This document shows positions 18,416 through 26,657 of a stretch of DNA of 64,000 bases, piece after piece. The stretch's first letter is position 1, and every line of letters begins with the position of its first letter. The notes beneath the pieces were generated by a model, which worked only from the letters and a program-made list of their open reading frames with translations, made no database searches and was not told the DNA's origin. Source of the DNA: Bacillus altitudinis 41KF2b. Lineage in GTDB: Bacteria; Bacillota; Bacilli; Bacillales; Bacillaceae. The position numbers were made by a program, and so were the translations under genes. Location: assembly GCF_000691145.1 (NCBI RefSeq), contig NZ_ASJC01000001.1:434001-498000 (forward strand), given 5' to 3'.

Positions 18416-19660
18416 ATGTCAATTTATCAACAATTGTTAGCACGAGAACGCAGCGGAGATCCAATCAAAGTTGGGATTATCGGGGCAGGCCAAATGGGCT
18501 TTGGACTCATTTCACAAATTTCTAAAATTCCAGGTATGATTGTCGCAGGTGTTTGTGATATTCATCTTAGTGCAGCTGAGAAAGCAGCGAATTTTTACAA
18601 GCAACATGCGAAACCACATCAAATGGTCGTCACAAATGATTACAGAGAAGTGATTCAATCAGATTCTGTGGAAGTCGTTGTGGATGCAACAGGTGTTCCA
18701 GAGGTCGGAGCAAACATTTCTTTGGAAGCGCTTAATTCAAAAAAACATCTCGTTCTTTTAAATGTAGAAGTCGATATTACGATCGGCTTGGTCATGCATA
18801 AATTATTCACGAATGCAGGACTTGTTTACTCTGGATCAGCTGGAGATGAACCAGCAGCAACGCTAGAACTATACGAATTTGCAAAAACAATGGGGCTTGA
18901 AGTATTGGTTGCTGGGAAAGGTAAGAACAACCCATTCTTCCCAGAAGCAAACCCAGATACGTGTAAAGCTGAAGCAGATAGTAAACATATGAGTGCCCAC
19001 ATGCTGGCAGCATTCCAAGACGGAACAAAAACGATGGCAGAAATGAACCTATTAAGTAATGCAACAGGACTTTTGCCTGATAAAGTCGGCATGCATGGAG
19101 TAGAAGCGAATTTAGAAAATGTAGCAGATAAATTAAATCAAAAACAGCAAGGCGGCGTACTGGATAACTTCGGAGTCGTTGAATATGTAAACGGACTTGC
19201 ACCAGGTGTCTTTGTCATCGTCAAGAGTGATCTTGAGCCAGTAGATGAAGAACTTCGCTACTTAAAAGTTGGAAAAGGTCCTCACTACACACTGTATCGT
19301 CCTTTCCACTTAGCAAGTCTTGAAACACCAGTGACGATCGCAAAAGCAGTCTTACAACACGATTCTTCAATCCATCCAATTGGTGTACCAGTATCAGAAA
19401 CTGTCGCTGTGGCGAAAAGAGATATTAAAGCAGGAGAAACACTTGATGGTATTGGCGGATACTCCGTAAGAGGTGTACTTGAAACACATCAAGACATGAA
19501 AGCGAACGGCCACATCCCAATTGGCTTAATCAGCGGAAAAGTGGTAGCGAAAAAAGATATCAAATTGGGGCAATTCTTATCTCATGATGATGTAGAACTT
19601 GATGCAAACACAACGGTCTGGAAGCTGCGTTCATTACAAGATCACTTATTTCAATCATAA
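18416..19660 (+). CDS. NAD(P)-dependent oxidoreductase with C-terminal SAF domain (DRL-like)
   Basis: Predicted dehydrogenase of 414 residues whose substrate is unknown. An N-terminal Rossmann fold with the dinucleotide loop VGIIGAGQMGFG (about residues 19-30) is followed by VCDIHLSAAEKA and VVVDATGVPEVG. A central homoserine-dehydrogenase-like catalytic region follows (YSGSAGDEPAATLELYEFA, GKGKNNPFF). A C-terminal SAF domain (about 335-405) carries VAKRDIKAGETLDGIGGYS and GHIPIGLISGKVVAKKDIKLG. It is the first gene of the PTS operon, so it probably acts on the phosphorylated product of that transporter. It is unrelated to the SDR-type sorbitol-6-phosphate dehydrogenase SrlD, which is absent. 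The ATG follows GAAAGGATG. Confidence 0.8.
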   Translation: MSIYQQLLARERSGDPIKVGIIGAGQMGFGLISQISKIPGMIVAGVCDIHLSAAEKAANFYKQHAKPHQMVVTNDYREVIQSDSVEVVVDATGVPEVGANISLEALNSKKHLVLLNVEVDITIGLVMHKLFTNAGLVYSGSAGDEPAATLELYEFAKTMGLEVLVAGKGKNNPFFPEANPDTCKAEADSKHMSAHMLAAFQDGTKTMAEMNLLSNATGLLPDKVGMHGVEANLENVADKLNQKQQGGVLDNFGVVEYVNGLAPGVFVIVKSDLEPVDEELRYLKVGKGPHYTLYRPFHLASLETPVTIAKAVLQHDSSIHPIGVPVSETVAVAKRDIKAGETLDGIGGYSVRGVLETHQDMKANGHIPIGLISGKVVAKKDIKLGQFLSHDDVELDANTTVWKLRSLQDHLFQS

Positions 19661-19672
19661 GGACGTGAGGCT

Positions 19673-20104
19673 ATGGAAAAATTAGCAATCGTACTTTGTA
19701 TCATTCTAATTGTGCAGTATGGTTTATCGTTTATTCAAATCAAGTACTACCGCAAAAGCATGGATTCACTGATTGACGACTATAAAGGGAAACAAGGCTA
19801 TCACTTGTTTTCAGGAATGGAGCGGCGCAAATTTGGTCCTGGAGCCATTGCGCTCATCATTGTCGATGAATCATACATCATTCAAAAGTGTCATGTGCTG
19901 GGCGGCGTCTCGATTTTGTCTAAATTTAAGGAACTGCCTTCCTATGAAGGAAAACATGTGGGGGCTGTGCTTGATGAGCATCACATGATGAAACAAACAT
20001 TGAAAAAGCGCAAAAGGGGACCAGCTGTCATGCAAGCACTCTCCATGGCAGCGGAGCAGGCGCTTGTCTCAATTTCTAAAAAAAATATAACAAATGTGAA
20101 CTAA
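19673..20104 (+). CDS. gutM: GutM-family protein (glucitol operon activator family)
   Basis: The 143 residues match the GutM/SrlM family, historically called a glucitol-operon transcription activator in E. coli. The first ~22 residues form a hydrophobic membrane segment (LAIVLCIILIVQYGLSFI). A short domain follows with a GMERRKFGPGAIALIIVDE core and GGVSILSKFKELPSYEGKHVG. I see no helix-turn-helix. An N-terminal membrane helix is unexpected for a classical activator, so a role at the membrane with the PTS is also possible. It is 12 nt after the oxidoreductase gene and has an AAGGACGTGAGG-type ribosome binding region. Confidence 0.8.
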   Translation: MEKLAIVLCIILIVQYGLSFIQIKYYRKSMDSLIDDYKGKQGYHLFSGMERRKFGPGAIALIIVDESYIIQKCHVLGGVSILSKFKELPSYEGKHVGAVLDEHHMMKQTLKKRKRGPAVMQALSMAAEQALVSISKKNITNVN

Positions 20105-20121
20105 GAAAGGGGAGATGAAAC

Positions 20122-20652
20122 ATGGAATGGATTCAATGGTTTGGAGAGCACTTTATCGGGATGTTTGAAGCCGGCGGAAAGCAGTTCATGGGTCTTGTTA
20201 CAGGTATCGTTCCAACGCTTGTTGTGTTACTTACTTTCACTTATGCTGTCATGAAGTTTATTGGAGAAGAGCGAGTGAATAGAGCGATTCAGTTTGCAGC
20301 GAAATATACCATTTTGCGCTATACGTTAATGCCGATCTTATCCGTTCTTATTTTGACAAACCCAATGGCTTATACGTTTGGCCGCTTTTTACCTGAAAAA
20401 CAAAAACCAGCATTCTATGATTCAGCTGTTTCATTTGTTCATCCGGTGACATCACTGTTCCCGTATGCCAACGCAGGAGAACTGTTTGTCTACTTAGGAA
20501 TTGCGAACGGGATTAAAGAAGCTGGATACTCTATGTCAGAGCTGGCTGTTCGTTACTTCTTAGTCGGGATCGTTGTCATTTTACTTCGCGGAATCATTAC
20601 GGAATGGATCACAAAGTACTTAGCAGGAAAAATGAAAGCGAATTCACAATAG
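20122..20652 (+). CDS. srlA: PTS glucitol/sorbitol-family transporter, EIIC subunit
   Basis: Membrane IIC component (176 residues) of the glucitol (Gut) PTS family. It has about three to four transmembrane segments, an N-terminal motif [27 protein letters not shown] and the family pattern [14 protein letters not shown]...[18 protein letters not shown]. With the IIBC protein it forms the membrane channel; in this family the IIC domain is split over two polypeptides. It follows gutM and precedes srlE with short spacing. The family name indicates a hexitol-like substrate, but the actual substrate is unknown. Confidence 0.9.
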   Translation: MEWIQWFGEHFIGMFEAGGKQFMGLVTGIVPTLVVLLTFTYAVMKFIGEERVNRAIQFAAKYTILRYTLMPILSVLILTNPMAYTFGRFLPEKQKPAFYDSAVSFVHPVTSLFPYANAGELFVYLGIANGIKEAGYSMSELAVRYFLVGIVVILLRGIITEWITKYLAGKMKANSQ

Positions 20653-20665
20653 GGGAGGGTTAGAC

Positions 20666-21676
20666 ATGACAAACCACAAAGTATTTGTTGCAAAAGGTGC
20701 TGGCGGATGGGGAAAAGGATTAGAGCTTGAACCAACCGGTAAAAGAAGAAAGGTCGTTTCCATTACAGGAGGAGGCATTCACCCAGTTGCACGTAAAATT
20801 GCAGAAATGACAGGGACAGAAGCATGTGATGGTTTTAAAAATTCTATACCAGAAGATGAAATGATGTGTGTTGTCATTGACTGCGGAGGAACAGCGCGAA
20901 TCGGACTTTATCCAATGAAACGCATTCCAACTGTCGATGTGCTGGCATCCTCTCCTTCTGGACCGCTTGCAAAACACATTACAGAGGATATCTTCGTATC
21001 AGGTGTCACAGAAAAAGATATTTCCTTTGCGGAAGCATCTGATAGTGAAGGGAATGTAGAAGGTCAAGAAAGCAGCGGCCCAATTGACAAAGAGAATTTC
21101 AAAGAAACCTATTCAAAATTGAAAGAGGAAAATATAGAACGTCAAGAAAAAGGGAATTTCCTCATGAGATTCTCAAGAGGAATCGGAAAAGTAACCGGCA
21201 CATTCTATCAAGCTGGTCGTGATTCTGTTGATATGCTCCTTAAAAACATTATTCCATTCATGGCCTTTGTCAGTATGTTAATTGGAATTATCAATTATAC
21301 AAAAATCGGTGATCTGATTGCCCATTTCCTTTCACCTTTGGCAGGATCTTTATGGGGGCTCTTACTGCTCGTTGTTGTCTGTACCTTACCGTTCCTATCG
21401 CCTGTCTTAGGACCTGGGGCAGTCATTGCACAAGTCATCGGTGTACTGATTGGTAGTCAAATTGCACTAGGAAATATTCCGCCTCAATTTGCTCTTCCAG
21501 CACTGTTTGCGATCAACGGTCAAGTAGGGTGTGACTTTATCCCGGTGGGGCTATCACTTGGTGAAGCGAAGCCGGAAACGGTACAATATGGGGTACCAGC
21601 TGTTTTGTATAGCCGTCTCATTACAGGCGTTCTATCTGTTGTGATCGCATACGTTGCCAGCTTCGGTATGTATTAA
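20666..21676 (+). CDS. srlE: PTS glucitol/sorbitol-family transporter, EIIBC subunit
   Basis: Two-domain protein of 336 residues. The N-terminal IIB domain (about 1-120) has the [11 protein letters not shown] and [13 protein letters not shown] motifs and [10 protein letters not shown], whose Cys73 is the predicted phosphorylation site. After a linker of variable, charged residues (about 125-180) comes a second IIC domain with about four to five transmembrane segments ([57 protein letters not shown]). It works with SrlA and SrlB. The ATG follows GGGGAGGGTT. Confidence 0.92.
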   Translation: MTNHKVFVAKGAGGWGKGLELEPTGKRRKVVSITGGGIHPVARKIAEMTGTEACDGFKNSIPEDEMMCVVIDCGGTARIGLYPMKRIPTVDVLASSPSGPLAKHITEDIFVSGVTEKDISFAEASDSEGNVEGQESSGPIDKENFKETYSKLKEENIERQEKGNFLMRFSRGIGKVTGTFYQAGRDSVDMLLKNIIPFMAFVSMLIGIINYTKIGDLIAHFLSPLAGSLWGLLLLVVVCTLPFLSPVLGPGAVIAQVIGVLIGSQIALGNIPPQFALPALFAINGQVGCDFIPVGLSLGEAKPETVQYGVPAVLYSRLITGVLSVVIAYVASFGMY

Positions 21677-21702
21677 ACGTATTAAAGGAGGAATCGAGAT
21701 AC

Positions 21703-22059
21703 ATGGTAACACAATCTGTCGTAAAAGAAATTGGGATCTTAGTCCCGCAGTTTAAAGAAGATAAGCTGATTGTTTTATTTGGACCAGCAGCGCCGCAGGA
21801 ATTAAGAGATATGTCTGTCATTCATGAGTTTGAACACTTAGAAGAAGAGCCGCTGAAATTAGGCGGAACGATTCAAGTGGGCGACCAAACGTATACCATT
21901 ACTGCTTTAGGCAATAAAGCAAATGACAACTTTAAGGAACTCGGCCATATTTCGATCTACTTCCAAGAGCCGTTTGATGATGTATTACCGGGAGCTGTCT
22001 TTGCATCCCCGCATACGTTTCCTGATATTAAAGAAGGCGTACGAATTGAAATTTCGTAA
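21703..22059 (+). CDS. srlB: PTS glucitol/sorbitol-family transporter, EIIA subunit
   Basis: Cytoplasmic phospho-carrier (118 residues) of the glucitol PTS family. VLFGPAAPQELRDMSVIHEFEHL contains His41, which aligns with the phosphorylated histidine of the family. ITALGNKANDNFKELGHISIYF and LPGAVFAS are further family signatures. The ATG follows AAAGGAGGAATC. It is the last gene of the operon. No dehydrogenase, kinase or aldolase gene follows: a strong terminator comes next. Confidence 0.93.
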   Translation: MVTQSVVKEIGILVPQFKEDKLIVLFGPAAPQELRDMSVIHEFEHLEEEPLKLGGTIQVGDQTYTITALGNKANDNFKELGHISIYFQEPFDDVLPGAVFASPHTFPDIKEGVRIEIS

Positions 22060-22063
22060 CCAT

Positions 22064-22101
22064 GCAAAAAAGCTGTTCCTTTTAGGGAGCAGCTTTTTTG
22101 C
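22064..22101 (+). terminator. Rho-independent terminator at the end of the PTS operon
   Basis: Perfect 12-bp stem GCAAAAAAGCTG (22064-22075) / CAGCTTTTTTGC (22090-22101) with extra TCC/GGA pairing towards the loop and an internal six-T tract. It marks the right boundary of the accessory operon. Confidence 0.9.
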
Positions 22102-22187
22102 GTTAGGTTTACTGATTGAAACATTTGCGATATGCTGTAGACGTTATTATTTGTATATTCAGAATTTTTATTCAGGGGGAAAAGATC

Positions 22188-22964
22188 GTGTCGCTTGACT
22201 TGAAGGATGTTTCTTTAAAACGAAATGGAAAATGGCTGCTTCGTTCTATTGACTGGCAGGTGAAAGACCAGGAACACTGGGTGCTTTATGGTTTAAATGG
22301 TGCTGGGAAAACGGCTTTATTAAATATGCTTTGCTCATATTATTTTCCAACGTCAGGTGAGATGACGGTGTTAGGCCATGTGTTTGGCAAGGAAGCGCTT
22401 GGTGAAAAACTAAGGAAGAAAATTGGTCTCATCTCTGCTGGTCTTGAAAAGAAGCTGCACAGAGATGACAATGCATTTGAAATTGTTTTGAGCGGGGCAT
22501 TTGCTTCCATCGGACTTTATGAAACGCCGACAGATGAGATAAGAGAGAAGGCGATTGATTTATTAAAAACATTTGGCTCATTTCAATATGCCAATCGCAC
22601 GTATGAAACCCTCTCGCAAGGGGAGAAACAAAAAGTGCTGATCGCAAGAGCTTTAATGAATGATCCGAAGCTTCTGATCTTAGATGAACCTGTGACAGGT
22701 CTTGATTTTTTAGCAAGAGAACAAGTGCTGGAGACGATCTCATTGATTGCATCAAAACCAGATGCGCCCACATTGCTCTATACGACCCACCACGCAGAAG
22801 AGATTCTCCCGATTTTTCAGCACACCTTATTATTAAAAGAAGGTACTGTTTTTCATAAAGGGGAAACAAAGCAGATGATGACAAGTGACTTGCTTTCTTC
22901 CTTTTTTGAATGTCCAGTCGAAGTCATGTGGCAAAACGGCCGTCCTCACTTAAGTAAATTGTAG
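22188..22964 (+). CDS. ylmA: YlmA, ABC transporter ATP-binding protein
   Basis: Stand-alone ABC ATPase (258 residues). Walker A GLNGAGKTALL, the ABC signature LSQGEKQKVLIARAL, Walker B LLILDEP and the switch histidine in YTTHHAEE are intact. No membrane partner is adjacent, so the transported substrate, if any, is unknown. The frame is open upstream, but GTG 22188 with GGGGGA 7 nt before it is preferred: it gives the usual length and starts MSLDLKDVSLKRNGKW. In B. subtilis it directly follows sigG; here the PTS operon lies between them. Confidence 0.88.
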   Translation: MSLDLKDVSLKRNGKWLLRSIDWQVKDQEHWVLYGLNGAGKTALLNMLCSYYFPTSGEMTVLGHVFGKEALGEKLRKKIGLISAGLEKKLHRDDNAFEIVLSGAFASIGLYETPTDEIREKAIDLLKTFGSFQYANRTYETLSQGEKQKVLIARALMNDPKLLILDEPVTGLDFLAREQVLETISLIASKPDAPTLLYTTHHAEEILPIFQHTLLLKEGTVFHKGETKQMMTSDLLSSFFECPVEVMWQNGRPHLSKL

Positions 22965-23043
22965 ATAAGAGAAACTATTGGTCTGCTTCCCTGCTTTTCC
23001 ATCATACATATTATAGTAGAAAACGAAAGGCGGGGAAGGACAG

Positions 23044-23280
23044 ATGATCAGTATTTCTGAATTCCAAATCAAAGATGTCGTCGATGTGTCGAGCGGAAAA
23101 AAATTAGGTACTATTGGAGACATTGATATCAATGTCACGAGCGGTAAAATACAAGCGATTATCATTGGCGGTACAGGTAAAATGATGGGATTTTTCGGAA
23201 AAGAAGAGGAAATGATTGTCCCGTGGCGAAATATAGTAAAAATTGGCGAAGATGTGATACTTGTCCGTTTGTCTTCTTAA
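23044..23280 (+). CDS. ylmC: YlmC, PRC-barrel domain protein (YlmC/YmxH family)
   Basis: Small 78-residue protein consisting of one PRC-barrel (ISEFQIKDVVDVSSGKKLGTIGDIDINV...) with the family ending FGKEEEMIVPWRNIVKIGEDVILV. The family is linked to sporulation in Firmicutes; a molecular function is not established. The ATG follows AAGGCGGGGAAGGA. The 210-bp gap after it (23281-23516) is AT-rich and holds no gene that I can support. Confidence 0.85.
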   Translation: MISISEFQIKDVVDVSSGKKLGTIGDIDINVTSGKIQAIIIGGTGKMMGFFGKEEEMIVPWRNIVKIGEDVILVRLSS

Positions 23281-23516
23281 AATTCGTATAACTCCTCAAT
23301 GAATCATTCAATGATCCTTAACATAAGCTCTCCATTCTCAGCAATCAATGTCTTTTTCGGGTAAAAAGATTACGTTTTCATATCAATTTGAAAAAAAACC
23401 TGTAGAAAGGGCACATTTGAGTGTAATATTTAATGAATCCCACTAACTGTCTTAGCAGGTCTTGTGGTAAAATAGGAGCGATATAAAGAGAGATGAATGA
23501 AAGGTGGGAGGCAGCT

Positions 23517-24356
23517 TTGATAGACAAATATGACCCCTTTCAGCAGAAATCACCTTATGCAATGCTGATTCATGATTGGACGAACATGACATGTTCTGGA
23601 AAAGAGATATTGGCCGGTTTTACGACAAAAAATGGCGGCTTTAGTCTTTCTCCATATCAATCAATGAACACTGGACTCCATGTAGGAGATGATGCTTCTA
23701 GTGTCCAAATGAATCGTCAAGTCATTGCAGATGCTACTGCTGTGCCGCTCTCTAATTGGGTGTTTGCTGACCAAACACACGAGGATCGCATCATGAAAGT
23801 CACAAAGGAACAAAAGGGAAGAGGAAGTCTTCAGTATGATGAAGCACTATCTAGAACAGATGGTTTATACACCTCTGAACCAAACATCATGCTCGCTCTT
23901 TGTTTCGCTGACTGTGTTCCGCTTTATTTTCTAGCGCCGCAATCTGGGCTGATTGGAACGGCTCATGCCGGCTGGAAAGGAACCGTCAAACAAATTGGCG
24001 CCAACATGGTTGATGCATGGGTTCGCCAAGAAGGCGCTGATGCCGATCATATACAAGTCGTCATTGGACCATCCATTGGCAGCTGCTGCTACATAGTAGA
24101 TGATGTTGTCATAGATCAAGTGAAACAGCTTCCTTTTTCAACAGAGGATGTGTATTCCGAGATGTCACAAGGACAATACAAAATTGACTTAAAAACACTA
24201 AACAAAAACGTATTACTTCATGCAGGATTAAAAGAAGAAAACATACATGTCAGTTCGATGTGCACAAGTTGCAATGAGCAGCATTTCTTCTCACACCGGC
24301 GTGATCAAGGGAAAACAGGACGTATGATGTCTTTTGTCGGGTTTAAGGAGGCATAA
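23517..24356 (+). CDS. ylmD: YlmD, LACC1/YfiH-family purine nucleoside phosphorylase-like enzyme
   Basis: Member of the multicopper-oxidase-like LACC1/YfiH family (DUF152), whose members act on purine nucleosides. Zinc-ligand motifs are present: the ADQTHEDR region, CFADCVPLYF with its cysteine, and AHAGWKGTVKQIG with its histidine, plus SMCTSCNEQHFFSHRRDQGKTGR near the end (written in part). The frame has an ATG at 23493 without a usable ribosome binding site. TTG 23517, just after GGTGGGAGG, is preferred and gives 279 residues. It abuts ylmE. Confidence 0.87.
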   Translation: MIDKYDPFQQKSPYAMLIHDWTNMTCSGKEILAGFTTKNGGFSLSPYQSMNTGLHVGDDASSVQMNRQVIADATAVPLSNWVFADQTHEDRIMKVTKEQKGRGSLQYDEALSRTDGLYTSEPNIMLALCFADCVPLYFLAPQSGLIGTAHAGWKGTVKQIGANMVDAWVRQEGADADHIQVVIGPSIGSCCYIVDDVVIDQVKQLPFSTEDVYSEMSQGQYKIDLKTLNKNVLLHAGLKEENIHVSSMCTSCNEQHFFSHRRDQGKTGRMMSFVGFKEA

Positions 24357-25052
24357 GTGCAATTGAATGTACGAGAGAATCTCAGACAAATAAATGAACA
24401 AATCAACGAAGCATGTAAAAGAGCAGGTAGACATCCAGACGATGTATCGGTTGTTGCTGTCACAAAGTATGTCTCGATTGAACGAGCATTAGAAGCAAAG
24501 GATGCCGGAATTTTGCACTTTGGTGAAAATCGTGACCAAGGGTTACTTGAAAAACAGGCAGCCATAACCGATGAAAACATTAGCTGGCACTTCATCGGCA
24601 GTTTACAGACGCGAAAAGTGAAATCTGTCATTCAGACCATTGACTACTTACATTCGCTAGACAGAATGTCCCTTGCGAATGAAATTGAAAAAAGAGCGGA
24701 TCACACGGTTCGCTGTTTTGTACAGGTGAACACATCACTTGAGGAGTCAAAACACGGCTTACAAAGCGAAGACGTGATTCCATTTGTCAAGCAGCTGGCA
24801 GATTTCAAACACATTGAAATTGCCGGACTGATGACGATGGCTCCATTTACAGATGATCATACTGTGATACGAAACTGTTTTAAAACATTAAAAAGCCTTC
24901 AACAAGAGGTAAAACAACTGAACCAAGTAAATGCACCTTGTCAGCATTTATCGATGGGCATGTCAAACGATTTTGAAATCGCAATTGAAGAAGGTGCGAC
25001 ATTTGTTCGGATTGGCTCTTCACTTGTTGGAAATGAAACAGGAGGTGCGTGA
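24357..25052 (+). CDS. ylmE: YlmE, YggS/PROSC-family PLP-binding homeostasis protein
   Basis: Pyridoxal-phosphate-binding protein (231 residues) of the YggS family, which controls PLP and amino-acid homeostasis and has no known catalytic turnover. It has a TIM-barrel-like sequence with the PLP-lysine segment [46 protein letters not shown] and VRIGSSLVG. The GTG start is placed directly after the ylmD stop (TAAGTG), with AAGGAGG 6 nt upstream, so translation is probably coupled to ylmD. Confidence 0.92.
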   Translation: MQLNVRENLRQINEQINEACKRAGRHPDDVSVVAVTKYVSIERALEAKDAGILHFGENRDQGLLEKQAAITDENISWHFIGSLQTRKVKSVIQTIDYLHSLDRMSLANEIEKRADHTVRCFVQVNTSLEESKHGLQSEDVIPFVKQLADFKHIEIAGLMTMAPFTDDHTVIRNCFKTLKSLQQEVKQLNQVNAPCQHLSMGMSNDFEIAIEEGATFVRIGSSLVGNETGGA

Positions 25053-25053
25053 C

Positions 25054-25512
25054 ATGAGCATAAAAAATAAGTTTAAAAGCTTCTTCACACTCGATGATGA
25101 AGAGTATGAGTACGAATATATTGATGAAGAAAGAGAACCAGCACAAGAAGAAAAAAACACAAAAGATAAAGCGGCATTTCAAGAGCGTCCTCAGGCAGGA
25201 AAACAAAATGTCGTCAGCTTGCAAAGCGTGCAAAAATCCTCTAAAGTGGTGTTAAGTGAGCCACGTGTTTATGCAGAGGCTCAAGAGATTGCAGATCATA
25301 TTAAAAATCGGCGTGCAGTCGTCGTCAATTTGCAGCGCATTCAGCACGATCAAGCAAAGCGAATCATCGACTTCTTAAGCGGAACGGTTTATGCAATCGG
25401 TGGAGACATTCAGCGTATTGGCTCGAATATATTCCTCTGCACACCTGATAATGTGGATGTATCTGGCACAATATCAGAACTATTGACAGAGGAAGAACCT
25501 CAGAGGTGGTAA
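25054..25512 (+). CDS. sepF: SepF, FtsZ-binding cell-division protein
   Basis: Membrane-binding protein that bundles FtsZ and forms rings supporting septum assembly, overlapping in role with FtsA. The 152 residues have an N-terminal amphipathic helix ([13 protein letters not shown]), an acidic linker rich in E/Y ([13 protein letters not shown]) and the SepF core with [23 protein letters not shown] and [17 protein letters not shown]. The frame is open upstream, but GGAGGTG at 25041-25047 fixes ATG 25054. It starts right after the ylmE stop. Confidence 0.95.
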   Translation: MSIKNKFKSFFTLDDEEYEYEYIDEEREPAQEEKNTKDKAAFQERPQAGKQNVVSLQSVQKSSKVVLSEPRVYAEAQEIADHIKNRRAVVVNLQRIQHDQAKRIIDFLSGTVYAIGGDIQRIGSNIFLCTPDNVDVSGTISELLTEEEPQRW

Positions 25513-25515
25513 ATC

Positions 25516-25800
25516 ATAGTTATTCTAAATTTCATTTTTAATATTTTGGGTACGGTATTAACGATTTACTCATTCGCGATCATTATTTACATCTTTATGT
25601 CATGGGTGCCATCTGCAAGAGAAACATCGATTGGCCGCTTCTTGACAAACATTTGCGAACCGTATTTAGAACCATTCCGTAAAATTATTCCGCCAATTGG
25701 CATGATTGACATCTCGCCGATTGTGGCATTGCTTGTGATTCGTTTCGCATCATCGTATGGACTACATGGTCTTTATAATATGATTGTACGATTCATGTAA
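25516..25800 (+). CDS. ylmG: YlmG, YggT-family small membrane protein
   Basis: Small integral membrane protein of the YggT/Ycf19 family, linked by conserved context to SepF and division. Two transmembrane segments flank the signature [10 protein letters not shown]..., with [14 protein letters not shown] and [12 protein letters not shown]. The start is odd. The only strong ribosome binding site, GAGGTGG at 25503-25509, points to an ATA at 25516 (or neighbouring ATC/ATT), while the first ordinary start is TTG 25546 with no ribosome binding site. I extend to 25516 because the upstream codons (VILNFIFNI) continue the first hydrophobic helix. Confidence 0.8.
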   Translation: MVILNFIFNILGTVLTIYSFAIIIYIFMSWVPSARETSIGRFLTNICEPYLEPFRKIIPPIGMIDISPIVALLVIRFASSYGLHGLYNMIVRFM

Positions 25801-25810
25801 ACAGGCTGCC

Positions 25811-25836
25811 GGGCTTGGCATCTGCCAGGCTCTTTT
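25811..25836 (+). terminator. Weak hairpin between ylmG and ylmH
   Basis: GGGCTTGG (25811-25818) pairs with CCAGGCTC (25825-25832), including two G-T wobbles, followed by only four T residues. It may be a partial terminator or an RNA processing site within the ylm cluster. Confidence 0.35.
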
Positions 25837-25854
25837 ACATAAAAGGGGAACAAA

Positions 25855-26631
25855 ATGAGCGATATTTATCAACATTTTAGAAAAGACGAACAGCCATTTG
25901 TCGACCAAGTATTAGGCTGGAAAAACATCGCGCTCGATCAATATCGAATGAAATTAACAGACTTTCTTGATCCGCGTGAGCAGTTTATTACCCAGTCCGT
26001 GATTCAGCATTCTGATGAACTTGGTCTCATGTTTTTTGGCGGGTATGAGGAAGCAGAGCGAAAAAGGGCTTTGATCTATCCTGACTATTTAGCACCGACC
26101 ATACAGGATTTTGAACTGACTTATTTTCAGGTGAACTATGCGAAAAAGTTTATTTCGATAGAACACCCCAACCTTCTCGGTTCGCTCATTGGGACAGGCC
26201 TGAAGCGTCAAAAATTCGGTGATTTGTTGTTTTCAGAGGACAACGTGCAATTTATTTGTACAAGCGATGTTGCCGATTTTGTTCGGGCTCAGCTGACGCA
26301 TGTGGGCAGAGCATCTGTTTCATTAGAGGAAATTAGCAAGGCAGATCTTCAGCCAGTCATCAGCAAAACCGATATCAAAGAAGATACGATTTCTTCACTG
26401 CGGCTTGACGCTGTATGTGCTGCTGTCAGCCGTCAGTCTCGGCAAAAAGCACAGCTTTTGGTCAAAAATGGTCTTGTCAAAGTCAACTGGAAAGTCACTG
26501 AAGACCCTTCCTTTACAATTGGTGAAGGTGATCAGCTCTCTGTCAGGGGATTTGGCCGCTTTAGCTTAAAAACAATTGATGGGAAGACAAAAAAAGATAA
26601 ATTCAAAGTAACATTTGAGCTTCTGACATAA
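25855..26631 (+). CDS. ylmH: YlmH, S4-domain RNA-binding protein
   Basis: The 258 residues have an N-terminal YlmH domain (DIYQHFRKDEQPFVDQVLGW, FLDPREQFITQSV) and a C-terminal S4 RNA-binding domain (about 180-240: LRLDAVCAAVSRQSRQKAQLLVKNGLVKVNWK, written in part). Related S4 proteins act on 50S-peptidyl-tRNA complexes in ribosome rescue. That is notable because rqcH, another ribosome quality-control gene, is in the same window. The ATG has an AAAAGGGGAA ribosome binding site. Confidence 0.9.
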   Translation: MSDIYQHFRKDEQPFVDQVLGWKNIALDQYRMKLTDFLDPREQFITQSVIQHSDELGLMFFGGYEEAERKRALIYPDYLAPTIQDFELTYFQVNYAKKFISIEHPNLLGSLIGTGLKRQKFGDLLFSEDNVQFICTSDVADFVRAQLTHVGRASVSLEEISKADLQPVISKTDIKEDTISSLRLDAVCAAVSRQSRQKAQLLVKNGLVKVNWKVTEDPSFTIGEGDQLSVRGFGRFSLKTIDGKTKKDKFKVTFELLT

Positions 26632-26657
26632 CGAATTTGAATCTGGAGGTGGCAAGA

